Shown: positions 20,933 to 37,065 of the stretch, in pieces
Layout of the letters: every line of letters begins with the position of its first letter
How positions within the stretch are numbered: the stretch's first letter is position 1
Source of the DNA: Tiliqua scincoides
Lineage: Eukaryota; Chordata; Lepidosauria; Squamata; Scincidae
DNA length: 64,000 bases
Direction of reading: 5' to 3'
Assembly (NCBI RefSeq): GCF_035046505.1
Contig: NC_089822.1
Span: 127,840,807-127,904,806, forward strand
Position numbers and translations under genes: made by a program
Notes under the pieces: generated by a model
The model's input: the letters and a program-made list of their open reading frames with translations, nothing else
Database searches by the model: none
What the model was told of the DNA's origin: nothing

Positions 20933-22515
20933 TCACAGAGTGGTGGGAACAAGGAGAACAACCAGAGCCAACTGAACCAAAAGGCACTGTTTAGATCCGT
21001 GCAGAGTCCTGTATCTGCATAAGAGCCAGAACCTATCTAAGACCTCACATTTAAATCTGCATTAAGACCCAGACTGAAGACTTCACATTTAAATTACAAG
21101 CCCAAGGCTTGCAGAAACTTGAAATTCAGTTTTTTTTATTCCTTGGAATACATAGCATTTAAAGGTAGACCTAGGCCCGTTGTGAGAACACACATAAAAC
21201 AATTTTTATAAGGGGGAGAACACAGCATGAAAGTTGGGTAGTTACTTTCAAACATCTTTTAATCTACACTGCAGTCCTCAAAGTCAAAATGAGGGAAGAG
21301 TTGGGCAAGATTGAAATTATATACACTGTGCCACACTTGAGTTGTCTTTTCCAGGAAGAGAGTGGGTGAGTATGGTCAAGCCCAGAGGAAGAGCACCAAG
21401 GTTTACCTGTAAACCTTTGATTACTGCTGCTTATATTTTGGTGCTGTCTTCTTTACAGTGCAAAGCAGCTAAGGGCAGGTTTTGTTTTTTAAAAAAATCA
21501 AGTTAACTTGCCCCTTAATTCCCATTGCAGCTGCATTTTTATAGTGGCAGAAGGAACTCAGTCCATGCTCAGAGATCTCTTTCATATCTGTTTAAAGGGT
21601 ACAGTTAAAGGGGTGAGGGGATGGTACTAAACAGAATAAATTTGTGCTGTTTCTCTCTTCCACAGTGCATACTAGGCAGAGGTATATAGCACCCAGCAGC
21701 AAAAAGTTTTGAATTTGGTAAATCAAAACTAAAACGTGACATGCACTTTTCTCACTGCCCACACCAAAACTGCATCAAATGTTGGCTGCAAAAGCAAGCT
21801 CTGGAGATCACGATTTTTATTAGGAATTGTACACAAGGTTAGAATTCCATACCTGAGTCCAGCAGATTAAACTAATCTCAATTTGACAAGAGGAAGAATT
21901 CCAGAAGCTGTATAAATTATGCTAACCAAACAAACTGTAAAGTTTTATTTTGTCTGCCTCCTATGCTATGTGTGCTTTCACCCACTCAAAATCTTCATGA
22001 TTGCATCAAATTGGTTTGGTGTAGACTGCTTGCAGCAGCATACGTTTGGGTTTTCTAAAAGCAAACTAGATTGCAGCCAAAACCCACTTTTGATGCATGA
22101 CTGAATCTGCTCCCATTATATGAACAAGTCTCCATTGGTAGAAGCACATCTAGTGAAACATCAGTTTATTAAATTGAGTCTTGTGATGTAACCAGGGCTC
22201 ATTTATGCATGTGCTTTATGAAGAGCATTTTTAATGTATAAACTAAGTTTCTTAAAAACACATGCTGGATTTGATACATAACTAACCAGTGGAAACTTAA
22301 GGACTGTTAAGTAGCTAACTGCTTGCAGTGCACTACAAAACAGTTTGCATAAGAGATGAAGATGCTGTGGGTGCTATTGCTAAAGTCTGCCTTACTAACA
22401 CAACTGTATATTCAACATGGACGGCAGCATATAGGCAAGCCAGCTCCCCCACTGTATTTGTAAATAGCTGCACTTATTCTTTATATCAAATAAACTCATC
22501 TCACTGGTTCATTCA
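20933..22515 (+). other. NFE2: NFE2 3' UTR
   Basis: About 1.6 kb of repeat-free, AT-rich sequence follows the TGA at 20930-20932 and leads to the AATAAA at 22489-22494. There is an earlier AATAAA near 21643. The lack of transposons, in contrast with the flanks, supports an exon. The exact cleavage site is inferred. Confidence 0.6.
22489..22494 (+). terminator. NFE2: NFE2 polyadenylation signal (candidate)
   Basis: AATAAA within ATATCAAATAAACTCATC, followed by a T-rich stretch about 50 bases on. It is the last canonical signal before the transposon cluster. Confidence 0.6.
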
Positions 22516-22519
22516 TGTC

Positions 22520-23135
22520 TCAGCAGTTTCTCACACCAATCTGATAGTTTTTATTTAGCACTGGTTTTTTTGGGGAGGGGGGGGGGAAGACATCCAATAG
22601 ATCCAGACAGTTACAGGTTTGAGAAACATTTGCTTCATGTATTTTTCCTGCTAAAGTAAGAGTCCTCAGCAATTTTCAAAAACAGGGCAACAAATGGTCT
22701 GCAGGTGAGCCATGTAAGTTTGGGGGAAGGTCATAGTTGGGCCATTGCCCAACAGCAATGTGGGCCTCCCCAGCAATACAGTGTGTCCTGTCAACTGTTA
22801 AACCTGCTGGTGTGTCCTGACAAGTTTAGTGCCTTCTCAGGGTGGCATGAGATGAAAAAGATTGATCCTACATCTTCCAGCTACTAGGATAAAGTCTTAA
22901 ACAGATTTAGAGACAGCACAGGATCAAAGAGAAAGGTAAGAGAAAGGTAGTAAGAAAGATGACAGCCTGTACCTACTCATTGGTATTTTTAATTAATGTG
23001 CTCTACAGATCTCTACATAGATGTGTTCTACAGATCTCTTTCCAATTGCTTGTACAGGAAAAGCCAAATGCCCCATCATGTGGCCACTTTCTTTTCAGGA
23101 AGTCACATTTCACTAACTCTTTACAGAATCTCTTG
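22520..23135. other. Intergenic, no gene recognised
   Basis: There is a G run at about 22573-22586 and a short direct repeat (CTACAGATCTCT twice, about 23006-23040). Nothing else stands out. Confidence 0.4.
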
Positions 23136-23328
23136 TGTGAGTGGCATAGCTAATGAACATGTAGCCCGGTGCAGAGCTCAAAATGATGCCCTGGAAGTGA
23201 CGTCACACTCGGGCTTTTTAAAAAGTGCAAATTGGGGGAAAACCTGCCTCCCCCCCAGCAGTTCACCATACACTTGATCTGCCACCTCTCCCCAGCCAGT
23301 GGCATAGCTAAAATGTATATATGCTACC

Positions 23329-24834
23329 CAGTGGCATCACTAGGATTTGCGTCACCCAGTGTGGGAGGCCAGCGCGTCACCCCATGTAGTGGGCGGGACA
23401 ACAGCCAGATGGGTGTGGTGATGTACCATCGCCCCACCACCACCAGTTTTTTGGCTGTACCTTTTATTAGAACACAGATATTTCAATGTGGATTGTTTCA
23501 TTGCATTCTGCATGAAATTATGCATTGAGTGATATATAACATGATGGTATTATTTCTCCAAATTCTGATTTTAGTGATTTTGAAAACTTGTAGAGTCTCA
23601 CACACACACACCCGTGTCAACTTACTAACAACTTATTGCAGTATTTCTCAAACTTTTAGCACTGGGACCCACTTTTTAGAATGAAAATCTGTCCAGGACC
23701 CATTGGAAGTGATGTCATGGCCAGAAGTGACATCATCAAGCAATTAAAATAAATAATTATAATTAAATTAAAATAAAGTAATTAAATAAGGGGGAGCCAG
23801 TCCTGTTCCACCAAGTGAATCTACTCTGAAGTAAGTCCTATTGTGGTCAATGGGGCTTACTCTCAGGAAAGTGTGGGTAGGATTGCAGCCTGTGAGCCCA
23901 ATCTTATGCATATCTACTCTGAAGTAAGTCCCATAGTGGTCAATGGGGCTTACTCTGTAGTCTGCCTGCAATAACCCCCCCCCCAAAAAGAATCAGTGAG
24001 ATTTCCAGCCCTCCCAGTGCCCCGTTTAAAGTTCTTCTATTACAAGCATATCAATACAAAGACCTACCTGGCTTTGCAAGTGCAAGACAGAAAACTTTCC
24101 CCTTACCAGCTCAAGCCTCTTTTTTGTTTTTCAAAGGGGGGGGGGGTAAGGCCACCTTCTGTTGCACTCCAGCTCCATTGGATCAGGACCCTTCCGGTGT
24201 TCTCACACGCCCCTTTGACTGGCCTGACCACCAGCCAAGGCATGCCTGCCTACTCCTGAGTAAATGCAACTGTGAGGCTGCTTTCCTTCCCATAGGGCTC
24301 TATAGACTGGGAGGGGGGCACCTCCTTCTCCGGGTGTTTCTGGGGGCTGCACTCATTGGATGAGGACCATTCTGACGTCCTTGGAGCCTCTCAGCCTGTC
24401 TTGACTAAGGCAAGTCCACCTGCTCACAAGTAAACACAGCCACCTGGCTTAGTTTTGTGCTCAGACGCTCAGCTGGAAGGAGCTTCTCGGGTGTTTTGGG
24501 GGGGCTGCATTCATTGGATTGGGACCATTCTGGTGTTGTTGTATTCCTCTCAGCCTGCCCTTGGACTCTCTTGGACAGCCTGCTCTGATGGACTATGGCA
24601 AATACACCTACGCACAAGTAACTTTCCATAGGGCTCCATGCATTTTTCCTTCCAGTTTTTTGGCCGTAACTTTTGAACAAAAGGAGTGATTTTAATTGTT
24701 TTTTGCACTGCACGCCGTTGGCCATTCTGCATGTGTACGCATGATGCGGTAGCCCCTAAGCCCACAGATGTTAGCACATTCTCCCCCAGGGCACGTCACC
24801 TAGCGCAGCCTGCACACCCCTAGCGATGCCAGTA
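23329..24834. mobile_element. hAT-like 1.5-kb non-autonomous element, perfect 8-bp duplication
   Basis: Starts CAGTGGCATCACTAGG and ends CCTAGCGATGCCAGTA. ATGCTACC flanks it exactly at 23321-23328 and 24835-24842. It has itself been hit by family B MITEs (23815-23960) and contains a fragment of the 16.3-kb hAT family near 23638-23730 (CCCATTGGAAGTGATGTCATG). Open frames are short. Confidence 0.88.
23815..23960. mobile_element. Two adjacent MITE family B copies
   Basis: Each copy contains CTACTCTGAAGTAAGTCC and GGTCAATGGGGCTTACTC. They lie head to tail at about 23815-23892 and 23898-23958 within the hAT element, either as two insertions or as a local duplication. Confidence 0.7.
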
Positions 24835-25373
24835 ATGCTACCTGGAATCAAAGATTGTGTAGCCCACACTCCAAGACAAAATCAAATTTAATTAAATAAA
24901 AAATGTGCCCCTTATTGGTTAGAGGCACTGTGCTGGGGTAAAGAGGGATGGTTATTCTCCCCCTGCTAACTATAAGAGGAGCACCACTTGAAAAAGTGCC
25001 TCTAACAGTTAGCAGAAGTAGCTGTGTTATGATACATGGAAAAGAGAGCTGACTAATATTTACACCTTAGTGGTTCCATGCTGTATCATAACATCTCAGT
25101 GGCTCTCAGAATAATCTCTCTCATGGGTCAGTTTTTTCCCCATAAGGCAGTTGCGTTTTCGTTTTCTGGTTTATTAGCCATAACTTTTGATAGAACACAG
25201 ATATTCAAATGGGGTTTGTTTCATTGCATTCCGATTTAAATTGCCTTTCCAGTGATATGTAAGATGGTATTATTCGTACATACCAAATTCACAATTTTGG
25301 TGTCAAGCTCAGCTTGTTGCCCTCCTAAGGCTTGTTGCCCGGTGCAACTGCTACCCCCTTAGCTACCCCACTG

Positions 25374-25570
25374 CTCTTGACAGTGCTAAGCTAGGCCTAA
25401 TTAAGTCCAAGCCCTTTACACACACATACACACACCCACAATGGCTTCTTCAAAAAGCAGCTTCCCCCACACCACTCCCTTCTTGCCAAAGAAATGCCTT
25501 CCAATATCTGCAGTTATTTTAAGCTAGTGTCAATTGTTAATCACGTTCAAGTATCAAAACACACAATAGT
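25374..25570. other. Intergenic, CA-rich patch
   Basis: A CACACA tract at about 25418-25436 separates the hAT cluster from the possible HNRNPA1 distal 3' exon. Confidence 0.4.
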
Positions 25571-25696
25571 TACTAAAAATGTTTTATTAAATACATACAA
25601 AAGCAGGTTATTCATGTGAATTTCTCACACAATACAACTACTCAGTAGCCATTAAACTTTCACTGAAAGATTTATAGTAGGACAAGTTGAAGAGCC
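25571..25696 (-). other. Candidate distal last exon (HNRNPA1 alternative 3' end)
   Basis: On the minus strand a strong acceptor (TGTTCTCTTGCAG) precedes GGCTCTTCAACTTGTCC, and AATAAA follows at 25583-25588 (complement). No long frame is present, so this would be a non-coding terminal exon. Human HNRNPA1 is known to regulate itself through alternative 3' exons, but homology here is inferred from position and splice signals only. Confidence 0.4.
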
Positions 25697-25853
25697 CTGC
25701 AAGAGAACAGACCAAAATTTGTTAAAACAAGACACTAAACTATTTAGACATTTCTCTGTAGCTCAAACAGCATTTTATTAGTCTATACAAGCTACATGTC
25801 TACCCCTACAATTGGCTGTGATGAACCTGGCTCATCCCATTTCATTTAGATCA

Positions 25854-26100
25854 GTGTTTCTTAAACTGTGGGTCAGGATAAGTCCCCATTCATTTCAATA
25901 TTTCATTTTTAATATATTAGACTTGATGCTACGATGATGTGAGACTGCATTTGGAGAAATGTTACAGACCTGTACTTCTAACAAGCTACTATGTATATTT
26001 TAACAATTATAGTAAACGGGACTTTTGCAGCCTAGATTAAAAATGGTCCTGCTTGATGATGTCACTTCTGGTCATGACATCACTTCCAGTGGGTCCCACT
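25854..26100. mobile_element. hAT-like element fragment
   Basis: CAGTGTTTCTTAAACTGTGG, GACTTGATGCTACGATG and TGCTTGATGATGTCACTTC match the complete copy at 16298-16659. The right end stops at CAGTGGGTCCCACT without a full terminal repeat. Confidence 0.75.
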
Positions 26101-26155
26101 AAATGTGTGAGAATGCTTTTGCCTCTCCCAACTTCTTTAGATTCGCTGGTTTTAC

Positions 26156-26235
26156 CTTTTAAGGAAAAAAGGATGATCCACAGGTATCCATCAGAATGGA
26201 AGAAAGTCATTCAACGTTGGACAGCTCCTCTTCTC
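26156..26235 (-). other. Candidate internal non-coding exon (HNRNPA1 distal 3' region)
   Basis: On the minus strand an acceptor (CCTTCTTATAG) and a donor (TTAAAAG|GTAAAAC) bound an 80-base unit. It falls in line between the candidate exons ending at 26648 and starting at 25696. There is no direct evidence of transcription. Confidence 0.3.
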
Positions 26236-26647
26236 CTATAAGAAGGAAGACCTGTTAATATCACTCAGTATAAACACACTCCATTACTTTTAACAGATGC
26301 CTTACATAAAAAAATATTCCCACCCCCAGAAGCCAGCTGCTTTTACAGCAGCAGCCAGTGCATTGTGATACTATGCTCAGGTCTTTAAGCTGACAAAGCC
26401 ACTCAAAACAGGAGAGGCAGTACTTCCATTAAAATACATTTCACTAGCCATGTTGTCAGGCCAATGACAAGTCTTTCTTAAAAAAAATATATAAATTAGC
26501 GTTATGTTCTACCCATCTAATCCTTGCATATTATAGCACTGGGCAAAAATTTTTTAAAGTAGCAGCTGAACACACAAAGTAAACTCAGCCTCTAAGTATA
26601 TCAGGATAACAAAACTGTATAGGACATAAGTAAAATCTGTTCTTACC

Positions 26648-27000
26648 TACCAGTACAGTAATATAACCTTTCCTTCCTTCTGCGTCTGACTGCTAGTCCT
26701 AAGAGCAAGGATCCTTACTCTCGTCTGCCTCCTTCCGGTGGTCACTGAGCATTCCTTTCTAGTCAGCAGAAGCCTGCACCTGGCTTATCTGTCCACTCGA
26801 CTCAACACACGTGTCTACTCTCAGCTGTGGTAGCGTCTGAGCTGGAAGCCATTCGGAGCTATGCTTGCTAGCCGTTCCTAGTAGCTGAATCATCTGCATG
26901 CCTCCTGGATTTGTAAAGCTACTTAGTTTTCGGATCCTGGCGTGCTCTCCTCTGTTGTGGTTATGCTATCATGCCAAAAACGAGTATGAATCCTGAGGTC
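26648..27000 (-). other. Candidate exon with good donor (HNRNPA1 distal 3' region)
   Basis: The minus-strand donor CTGGTAG|GTAAGA lies at 26642-26648. Upstream is a stretch of about 350 bases that is free of repeats and more CpG-containing than its surroundings (for example CACGTGTGTTGAGTCGAG). The 5' boundary is uncertain. Function not known. Confidence 0.3.
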
Positions 27001-28250
27001 TCGTCTCCCTCAAACAGAATAAGGATCCACCTGCCATTGCAAACTCAGCCACGTAAAACCCATCAGAGCTATTAAAATTTTTGCATTCTAATTAACGACC
27101 ATTGACCAATTAGAAACAAAGTTTATACATACACATGAACTATAACTTTAAACAGGCTGGCAGCACAGATTAAGTTGGTTCTGGCCCGCAAGATGCTAGA
27201 AAGGCATCTTAGCATTTGGGTCTCAATGAAAACTGGGCCCAAAACAGTGTCTTCTACACCAGCATTTGTCCCCCACTGTACTTGGTCAATCTATTGGTAG
27301 TTCTACCAGAAGCAACATCACAATCACTGGTAAGAGACTCAGGAAGCCCAAGAAGGCTTTTCTTAGTGCATAAAAAGAGCATGCTGGAGCTCTGCCTACA
27401 GAGCTGAGCCTCCTACTGCTGCTTGTTACGTTGCATTGCTGGTCTCGCTGACAGGTGCAGTGGGTCTGGGGGGGTCCCATAAGTACTACGGGACACCACC
27501 TCATTTACCACCAGGAGTACTCGTACCACTGGCTGAGAAACACTGTTCTACACCAAACCCCTGCACTTTAAGTACAGTTATAGCTCCACCTCATGAAATG
27601 GTTAGAGAACCAGAAAAGCCTTAAGACAGCTCAGAGGGGAGGGATCCAGGGAGGTCCTGGACTGCTATAGACTGCACTGAGGGGAAATGCCCAAGGTTGT
27701 TGCATCATAGAAACAAAAAGGAACAGTTAAGTCCATAAAAACCTCTGGAGTTCCAAAATGCAACAGGATCAATATGATACTGCCTCCTCCTTGGATGAAC
27801 AGTATTTTAGGAAGAATAATCAAATTCTTATCTTCAAAAATGACTTGCTATTAATCCAGTCAGAACAGTCTTTTATAATCTTATTCCCCAGTACAAACTA
27901 GATCTGAACCTGAAAGTGCATATTGTGTACGCTCAACCCAGGTTTTTCAAGACATATTGTGCATGCTCAACCCGGGATTTCCCCCAATCCCACACTAACA
28001 TAACCCTGCAGCTCAGCCATTATAGTCAGTAGACAATTTGACTTCCTTCTGCCTTCAGTGGTATCTATTTTTAGGCGCTAATCCCAAGGATTCAAAAAGT
28101 GCCAAACTCTTCTGTAAAGATACCCATCTGTTCAATAGGGGAATACCACTTGCTCTACCAATATACTTGGGAGGTTTTAAAAACTAGCTCTTTGGACCTA
28201 GTATTAGCACCCCCCTCCCACTTTTCTCATGTACCAAAGATCCTATAGCA
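27001..28250. other. HNRNPA1 downstream region, no recognised feature
   Basis: No repeat or exon was recognised. Short open frames on both strands look like chance. Confidence 0.35.
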
Positions 28251-28254
28251 ATGG

Positions 28255-28440
28255 GGGATCACAGCTCAGAGGTAGAGCACCTGCTCTGTTTTGCCACTCC
28301 CACCCCCCAGTTCGATCCTTAGCATCTCCAGGTAAGGGTCAGAAAAATTCGTCTGAAACTCTGGAGAGCCTATTCCACTAAGCATGAACACCGCTGAGCT
28401 AGATGAACAAATAGTCTGACTTGGTACAAGATAGCCACCA
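28255..28440 (+). mobile_element. tRNA-derived SINE (family E), forward copy
   Basis: The head CAGCTCAGAGGTAGAGCACC is a tRNA box A region, and CAGTTCGATCC about 50 bases on is box B. The body follows with AGCATCTCCAGGTAAGGG, TCTGGAGAGCC and CTGAGCTAGATGAAC. It is the best-ordered copy of this family here. Confidence 0.8.
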
Positions 28441-29118
28441 ATGTTTCAACTCTCCATTTCTGTAACATCTTGACAGAGTAAGAACTTATCTAGCTATACC
28501 GTGAGATTCTGCAGCAGCTCCAAACCAAGTGAATTTAATCACCTAGAACAGGTCTCCAAACTGCAGACTGATGCATTAAGAAAGCTTTCCCTACATGGTG
28601 CTTACTATTCCATGTGGCAGCCTCTTATCTATCCAGCTGATCTGCTTACAACTTGCGCCAGGCAGCCACTTCTGCTGCCTTTTGCCCCAACAGGCTGCAC
28701 TTGAAATTTCCAGGGGGAAGCAGCTGGGTAGTGTGTGATTATGAGCAGATCAGCTGTAAAGATAAGAGGCTGCACAGAAAGGCAAGTGCTGTACAGCACA
28801 GGGAAAGCCTTTTCTTAAGGCTGAATCCAGCCCACATGCTGCAGTTTGGAGCCTGCTGATCTAGAGCAGCAGACACTAGTAAGCAACACAGCAGCTATTT
28901 AACAACCAGGATTCCCCCGAACCAAAACAGCTTTTACATACACAGTTGACAGTGGCTGCTATGCCACTTGCAAGTGTGGACAGCCTTATCAGTGGTTTAA
29001 TCTGTATGTGAAGGACACCACTGTACTTGGATGTCGATGTTCTTTTAAGCTAAGCCTGCAAAATCATGCAGCTAAAATCAGTACATGTAACTTACAGTAA
29101 ACTAAGTTTTACACAGCA
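28441..29118. other. Intergenic, no recognised feature
   Basis: Nothing recognised between the SINE and the HNRNPA1 polyadenylation signal, apart from short chance frames. Confidence 0.35.
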
Positions 29119-29124
29119 CATTTT

Positions 29125-29687
29125 TTTAAAAAAAGAGACACATTTATTCAGCGTCATGATCAGTCTATTACAGTTTGCAATCAACAGCATGGGTGTGGAA
29201 AAAAATAATCTACATAAAAACCCTTGTTGGAATGCTTTGCACTTTCCACAAAACACAAAAACTAAAATATCCTGGTATACAGTTAGTCACGAATACAGTC
29301 CTGATGTTCGCAAACAAGCATTTGTCTAAACACATGTCTTCATGAGGCAGTTCTACCCTGCCACAACTGTGTTTGGCTGAGTTCACAACTGTGGTAACCT
29401 GTAGCTTCCCTGTCACTTCTCTGGCTCTCCTCTCCTGCTAAGCTTTGTTTCCTGTTGAATAATATGGAATAAAGTTGTTAATCTAAACATATTGAGACTC
29501 AAGGCTACAACCCAACAGCAAGTTTGTTCCCACCGATTGCCAATCCATATATTAGCTTTAACATCTGCATTTCAGTCCAAGTATGCTTAAGCTATTTGAT
29601 AACTTGCTCAACTACATTAAGTTACTATTAAATATGCTGTACTAATGAATTATCTGAAGAGAACGAATAAAATTCTTACCTAGAAAT
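29125..29687 (-). other. HNRNPA1: HNRNPA1 3' UTR with a spliced last exon
   Basis: A few bases after the stop, exon 10 ends at 29680 with a donor (TTTCTAG|GTAAGA). The next exon begins at 29451 after TTATTCAACAG with GAAACAAAGCTTAGCAGGAG, which matches the human HNRNPA1 3' UTR very closely, as do GAAGTGACAGGGAAGCTACA and CATGCTGTTGATTGC. AATAAA is at 29143-29148 (complement), within the conserved TGACGCTGAATAAATG. The junction lies within 10 bases of the stop, so nonsense-mediated decay is not expected for this form. Confidence 0.92.
29143..29148 (-). terminator. HNRNPA1: HNRNPA1 polyadenylation signal
   Basis: AATAAA on the minus strand within TGACGCTGAATAAATG, as in human HNRNPA1. A T-rich stretch follows. 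Confidence 0.9.
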
Positions 29688-35284
<5,597 letters not shown>

Positions 35285-35452
35285 GGCGACAGCGACACGC
35301 AGACGAGGCCCAGCCAATCTCCCCCCACGACGCTACCTCTCCCAGTAGCCGAGACGGAAAGAGGCAGAGTCAGCAGTGCACCGCCGCCTCACTGGCAACG
35401 CCGGCCCCCCGCCCTCTCTCATAGGCCGCTTACTGAGCCTTCTTAGTCTCCC

Positions 35453-35666
35453 ATTGGACGCTTCGCAGAATATCCGCTTCCCATTGGACGGCCAGCTGTG
35501 GGTCCGCCCCTTTCCGCCGGCTTTAGCCCCGCCTCGTTGACTATTGGTTGCTTCTTCTGTCACTCCCCTCTGCAAAACTTTCCCGCCCTGTACTCTTCAG
35601 GCACCCAATCGTAAGGTCCCTCAGTTCCCCTTCTTTTCATTCGGAACGCAGACGTCTTGCCATTGG
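35453..35666. promoter_or_regulatory. Five CCAAT boxes (NF-Y-like)
   Basis: ATTGG occurs at 35453-35457, 35483-35487, 35543-35547 and 35662-35666, and CCAAT at 35605-35609. Three of the five carry the extended CCATTGG. The spacings of about 30, 60, 62 and 57 bases are multiples of roughly 30. Two more CCAAT boxes occur at about 36335 and 36402. Confidence 0.7.
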
Positions 35667-35759
35667 TTGAAGCTACCGGATGCCTGCAGCGATTAGGTAG
35701 TGTACCCGCCGCTCAAGTCTAGTAGAGGCGGGAATTAAGTTGGAGAGTCTGCGCCTTTA

Positions 35760-36074
35760 GTATTAGCAGTCGGTGCTTTATAGATCTTGGAGGACCCGTG
35801 AGAGTAGAAAGGGAAAGCGACAGTGTAGGAGATAAAACTTGTTCCCTTCCAAGCAGGTGTGTCGCGTGCCCCAACACCTGCGCATGCGTCGTGAAGTGCT
35901 GCTTCTGAGGACGGAGCTGCGCGCGCCTCACGCCAGCGCAGAGAGGCGGAGGGGCTGGCGCCTGCGCACTAGAAGGCTGTTTTGGCGGGCGTTGCGCAGA
36001 AGCGGCGACTGTGTGGGGGTTACAGCCCAGGGAGGGGGAAGTTGGTTTCGTACCAAGCCCGTTACTTTCCCCAG
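35760..36074 (+). other. CBX5: Inferred CBX5 non-coding exon 1
   Basis: CBX5 encodes HP1-alpha, a heterochromatin protein. Only synteny and a good donor (CCAG|GTGAGC at 36074) support this exon. The sequence has no clear coding frame, and the human gene also begins with a non-coding exon. The transcription start is unknown; an alternative donor-like site GCAG|GTGTGT lies at about 35855. No CBX5 coding exon was found up to 64000. Confidence 0.4.
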
Positions 36075-36904
36075 GTGAGCGAGCGAGGGGAGACCGTCGG
36101 GGGTGGGCAGCGCGTTACCGGGAGCGCCGGGGACTCGGAATGAGGGGGCGTGGCCACCACATTGGAAACCCTGCCTGCCTTCAGCCGCGAGAGGTACCGT
36201 TGAAAAAGGGGCGGTGCCTGTCCGTTGGGGGCGGGGCCCTTGCTTGCGACTGACAGTTTAACGGTTCGAAGAGTCGGTGGGAGGGGCCGCGCCGGAGCGT
36301 CGAAGCCTCTGCTCTTGGAGCAGTCGGGCGTTCCAGCCAATGAGAACGCGGCGGCCGCAGGGGGGGCGGGCACTGCTAGTTTTGATTGACGTCGAGCGGG
36401 GCCAATGACCGGACGCGCGGCCAGCAAGTATTCCAGAACGCAGCCGTCCTCCAGGGGTGAGGAGGCGGCGTGCAGGACGCTGCGAGGGTTTCCCGCCGCC
36501 AGCGCCCGTGGAGGGTCCCTCAGCTTCAACGCTCACCACCTTTCTTCCCCATTCAGGAGGCTGAGCCCTGCCTCCGTGTAGCCGGTGGGTCTGGGCCCGG
36601 TGGGTCACGAAACTGGCAGGGCAGACTCTGTCACACCCCTTGGCATTTGTCAGGAGGCAGCAGCTTCTGCGGCAGGGGCATCAACCTCGGCTCATGCAGG
36701 AGGCCGAGGTCGGCATTCACTGTGCCTGCTGGGGGCTGGAAATGGTGACCAGAAGCAAGCACTTCGTCCTCATAGAGAAACTCATTGGCTGCAAACGACA
36801 AGAGAAGCTAAGCAAGTCAGAGCTGTCATCACGCTGGGAGACCCCAGTTATCACAGGGGCCACATCCGGCCTGTGGGCCTTCTGTTTGGCACTTCTGCTC
36901 CAGG

Positions 36905-37057
36905 TGGTGGTGTAGCTGGAGGGGGGTGGGCAAGCGGCCCCCCCTCGGAGCCGTTCCCAGCCCTATGGCTCCATTTTGTTCCCCCCACTGGGAATGGCTC
37001 CGAAGGGAGGGGCTGCTTGCCTGCCTCCGTGCCCTGCCCCCTCCAGCTACGCCACTG
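36905..37057. mobile_element. hAT-like fold-back MITE with perfect 8-bp duplication
   Basis: TGGTGGTGTAGCTGGAGGGG on the left is mirrored by CCCCCTCCAGCTACGCCACTG on the right, and inner blocks (GGAGCCGTTCCCAG / CTGGGAATGGCTCC) are also inverted. GCTCCAGG flanks it exactly at 36897-36904 and 37058-37065. The termini resemble those of the 8867 and 23297 elements (GTAGCT). Confidence 0.9.
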
Positions 37058-37065
37058 GCTCCAGG

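Larger units (their letters stand above)
23140..25373. mobile_element. Composite of hAT-like elements
   Basis: Two left-end-like motifs (GAGTGGCATAGCTAATG at about 23140 and CAGTGGCATAGCTAAAATG at 23297) and one right end (CCCTTAGCTACCCCACTG, ending 25373) enclose a complete inner element at 23329-24834. The outer part after 24842 resumes with GTGTAGCCCACACTCC and repeats internal blocks of the inner element (ACACAGATATTCAAATG; GATATGTAAGATGGTATTAT), so the two belong to one family. No transposase is encoded. Confidence 0.65.
35285..36074. promoter_or_regulatory. Divergent CpG-rich promoter, HNRNPA1 (-) and inferred CBX5 (+)
   Basis: This stretch separates the HNRNPA1 start codon (35284) from the first strong plus-strand donor (CCCCAG|GTGAGC, 36074). 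It is GC- and CpG-rich with five CCAAT boxes, further NRF1-like sites (TGCGCATGCG at about 35879; GCGCCTGCGCAC at about 35959) and no clear TATA box, as expected for a divergent housekeeping promoter. In human the HNRNPA1 and CBX5 promoters are shared in this way. CpG richness extends from about 34.6 to 36.6 kb. Confidence 0.75.

Noticed and set aside
28255-28330. tRNA gene
   Set aside because: It has box A and box B motifs but no complete cloverleaf, and it continues into a SINE body shared with other copies.
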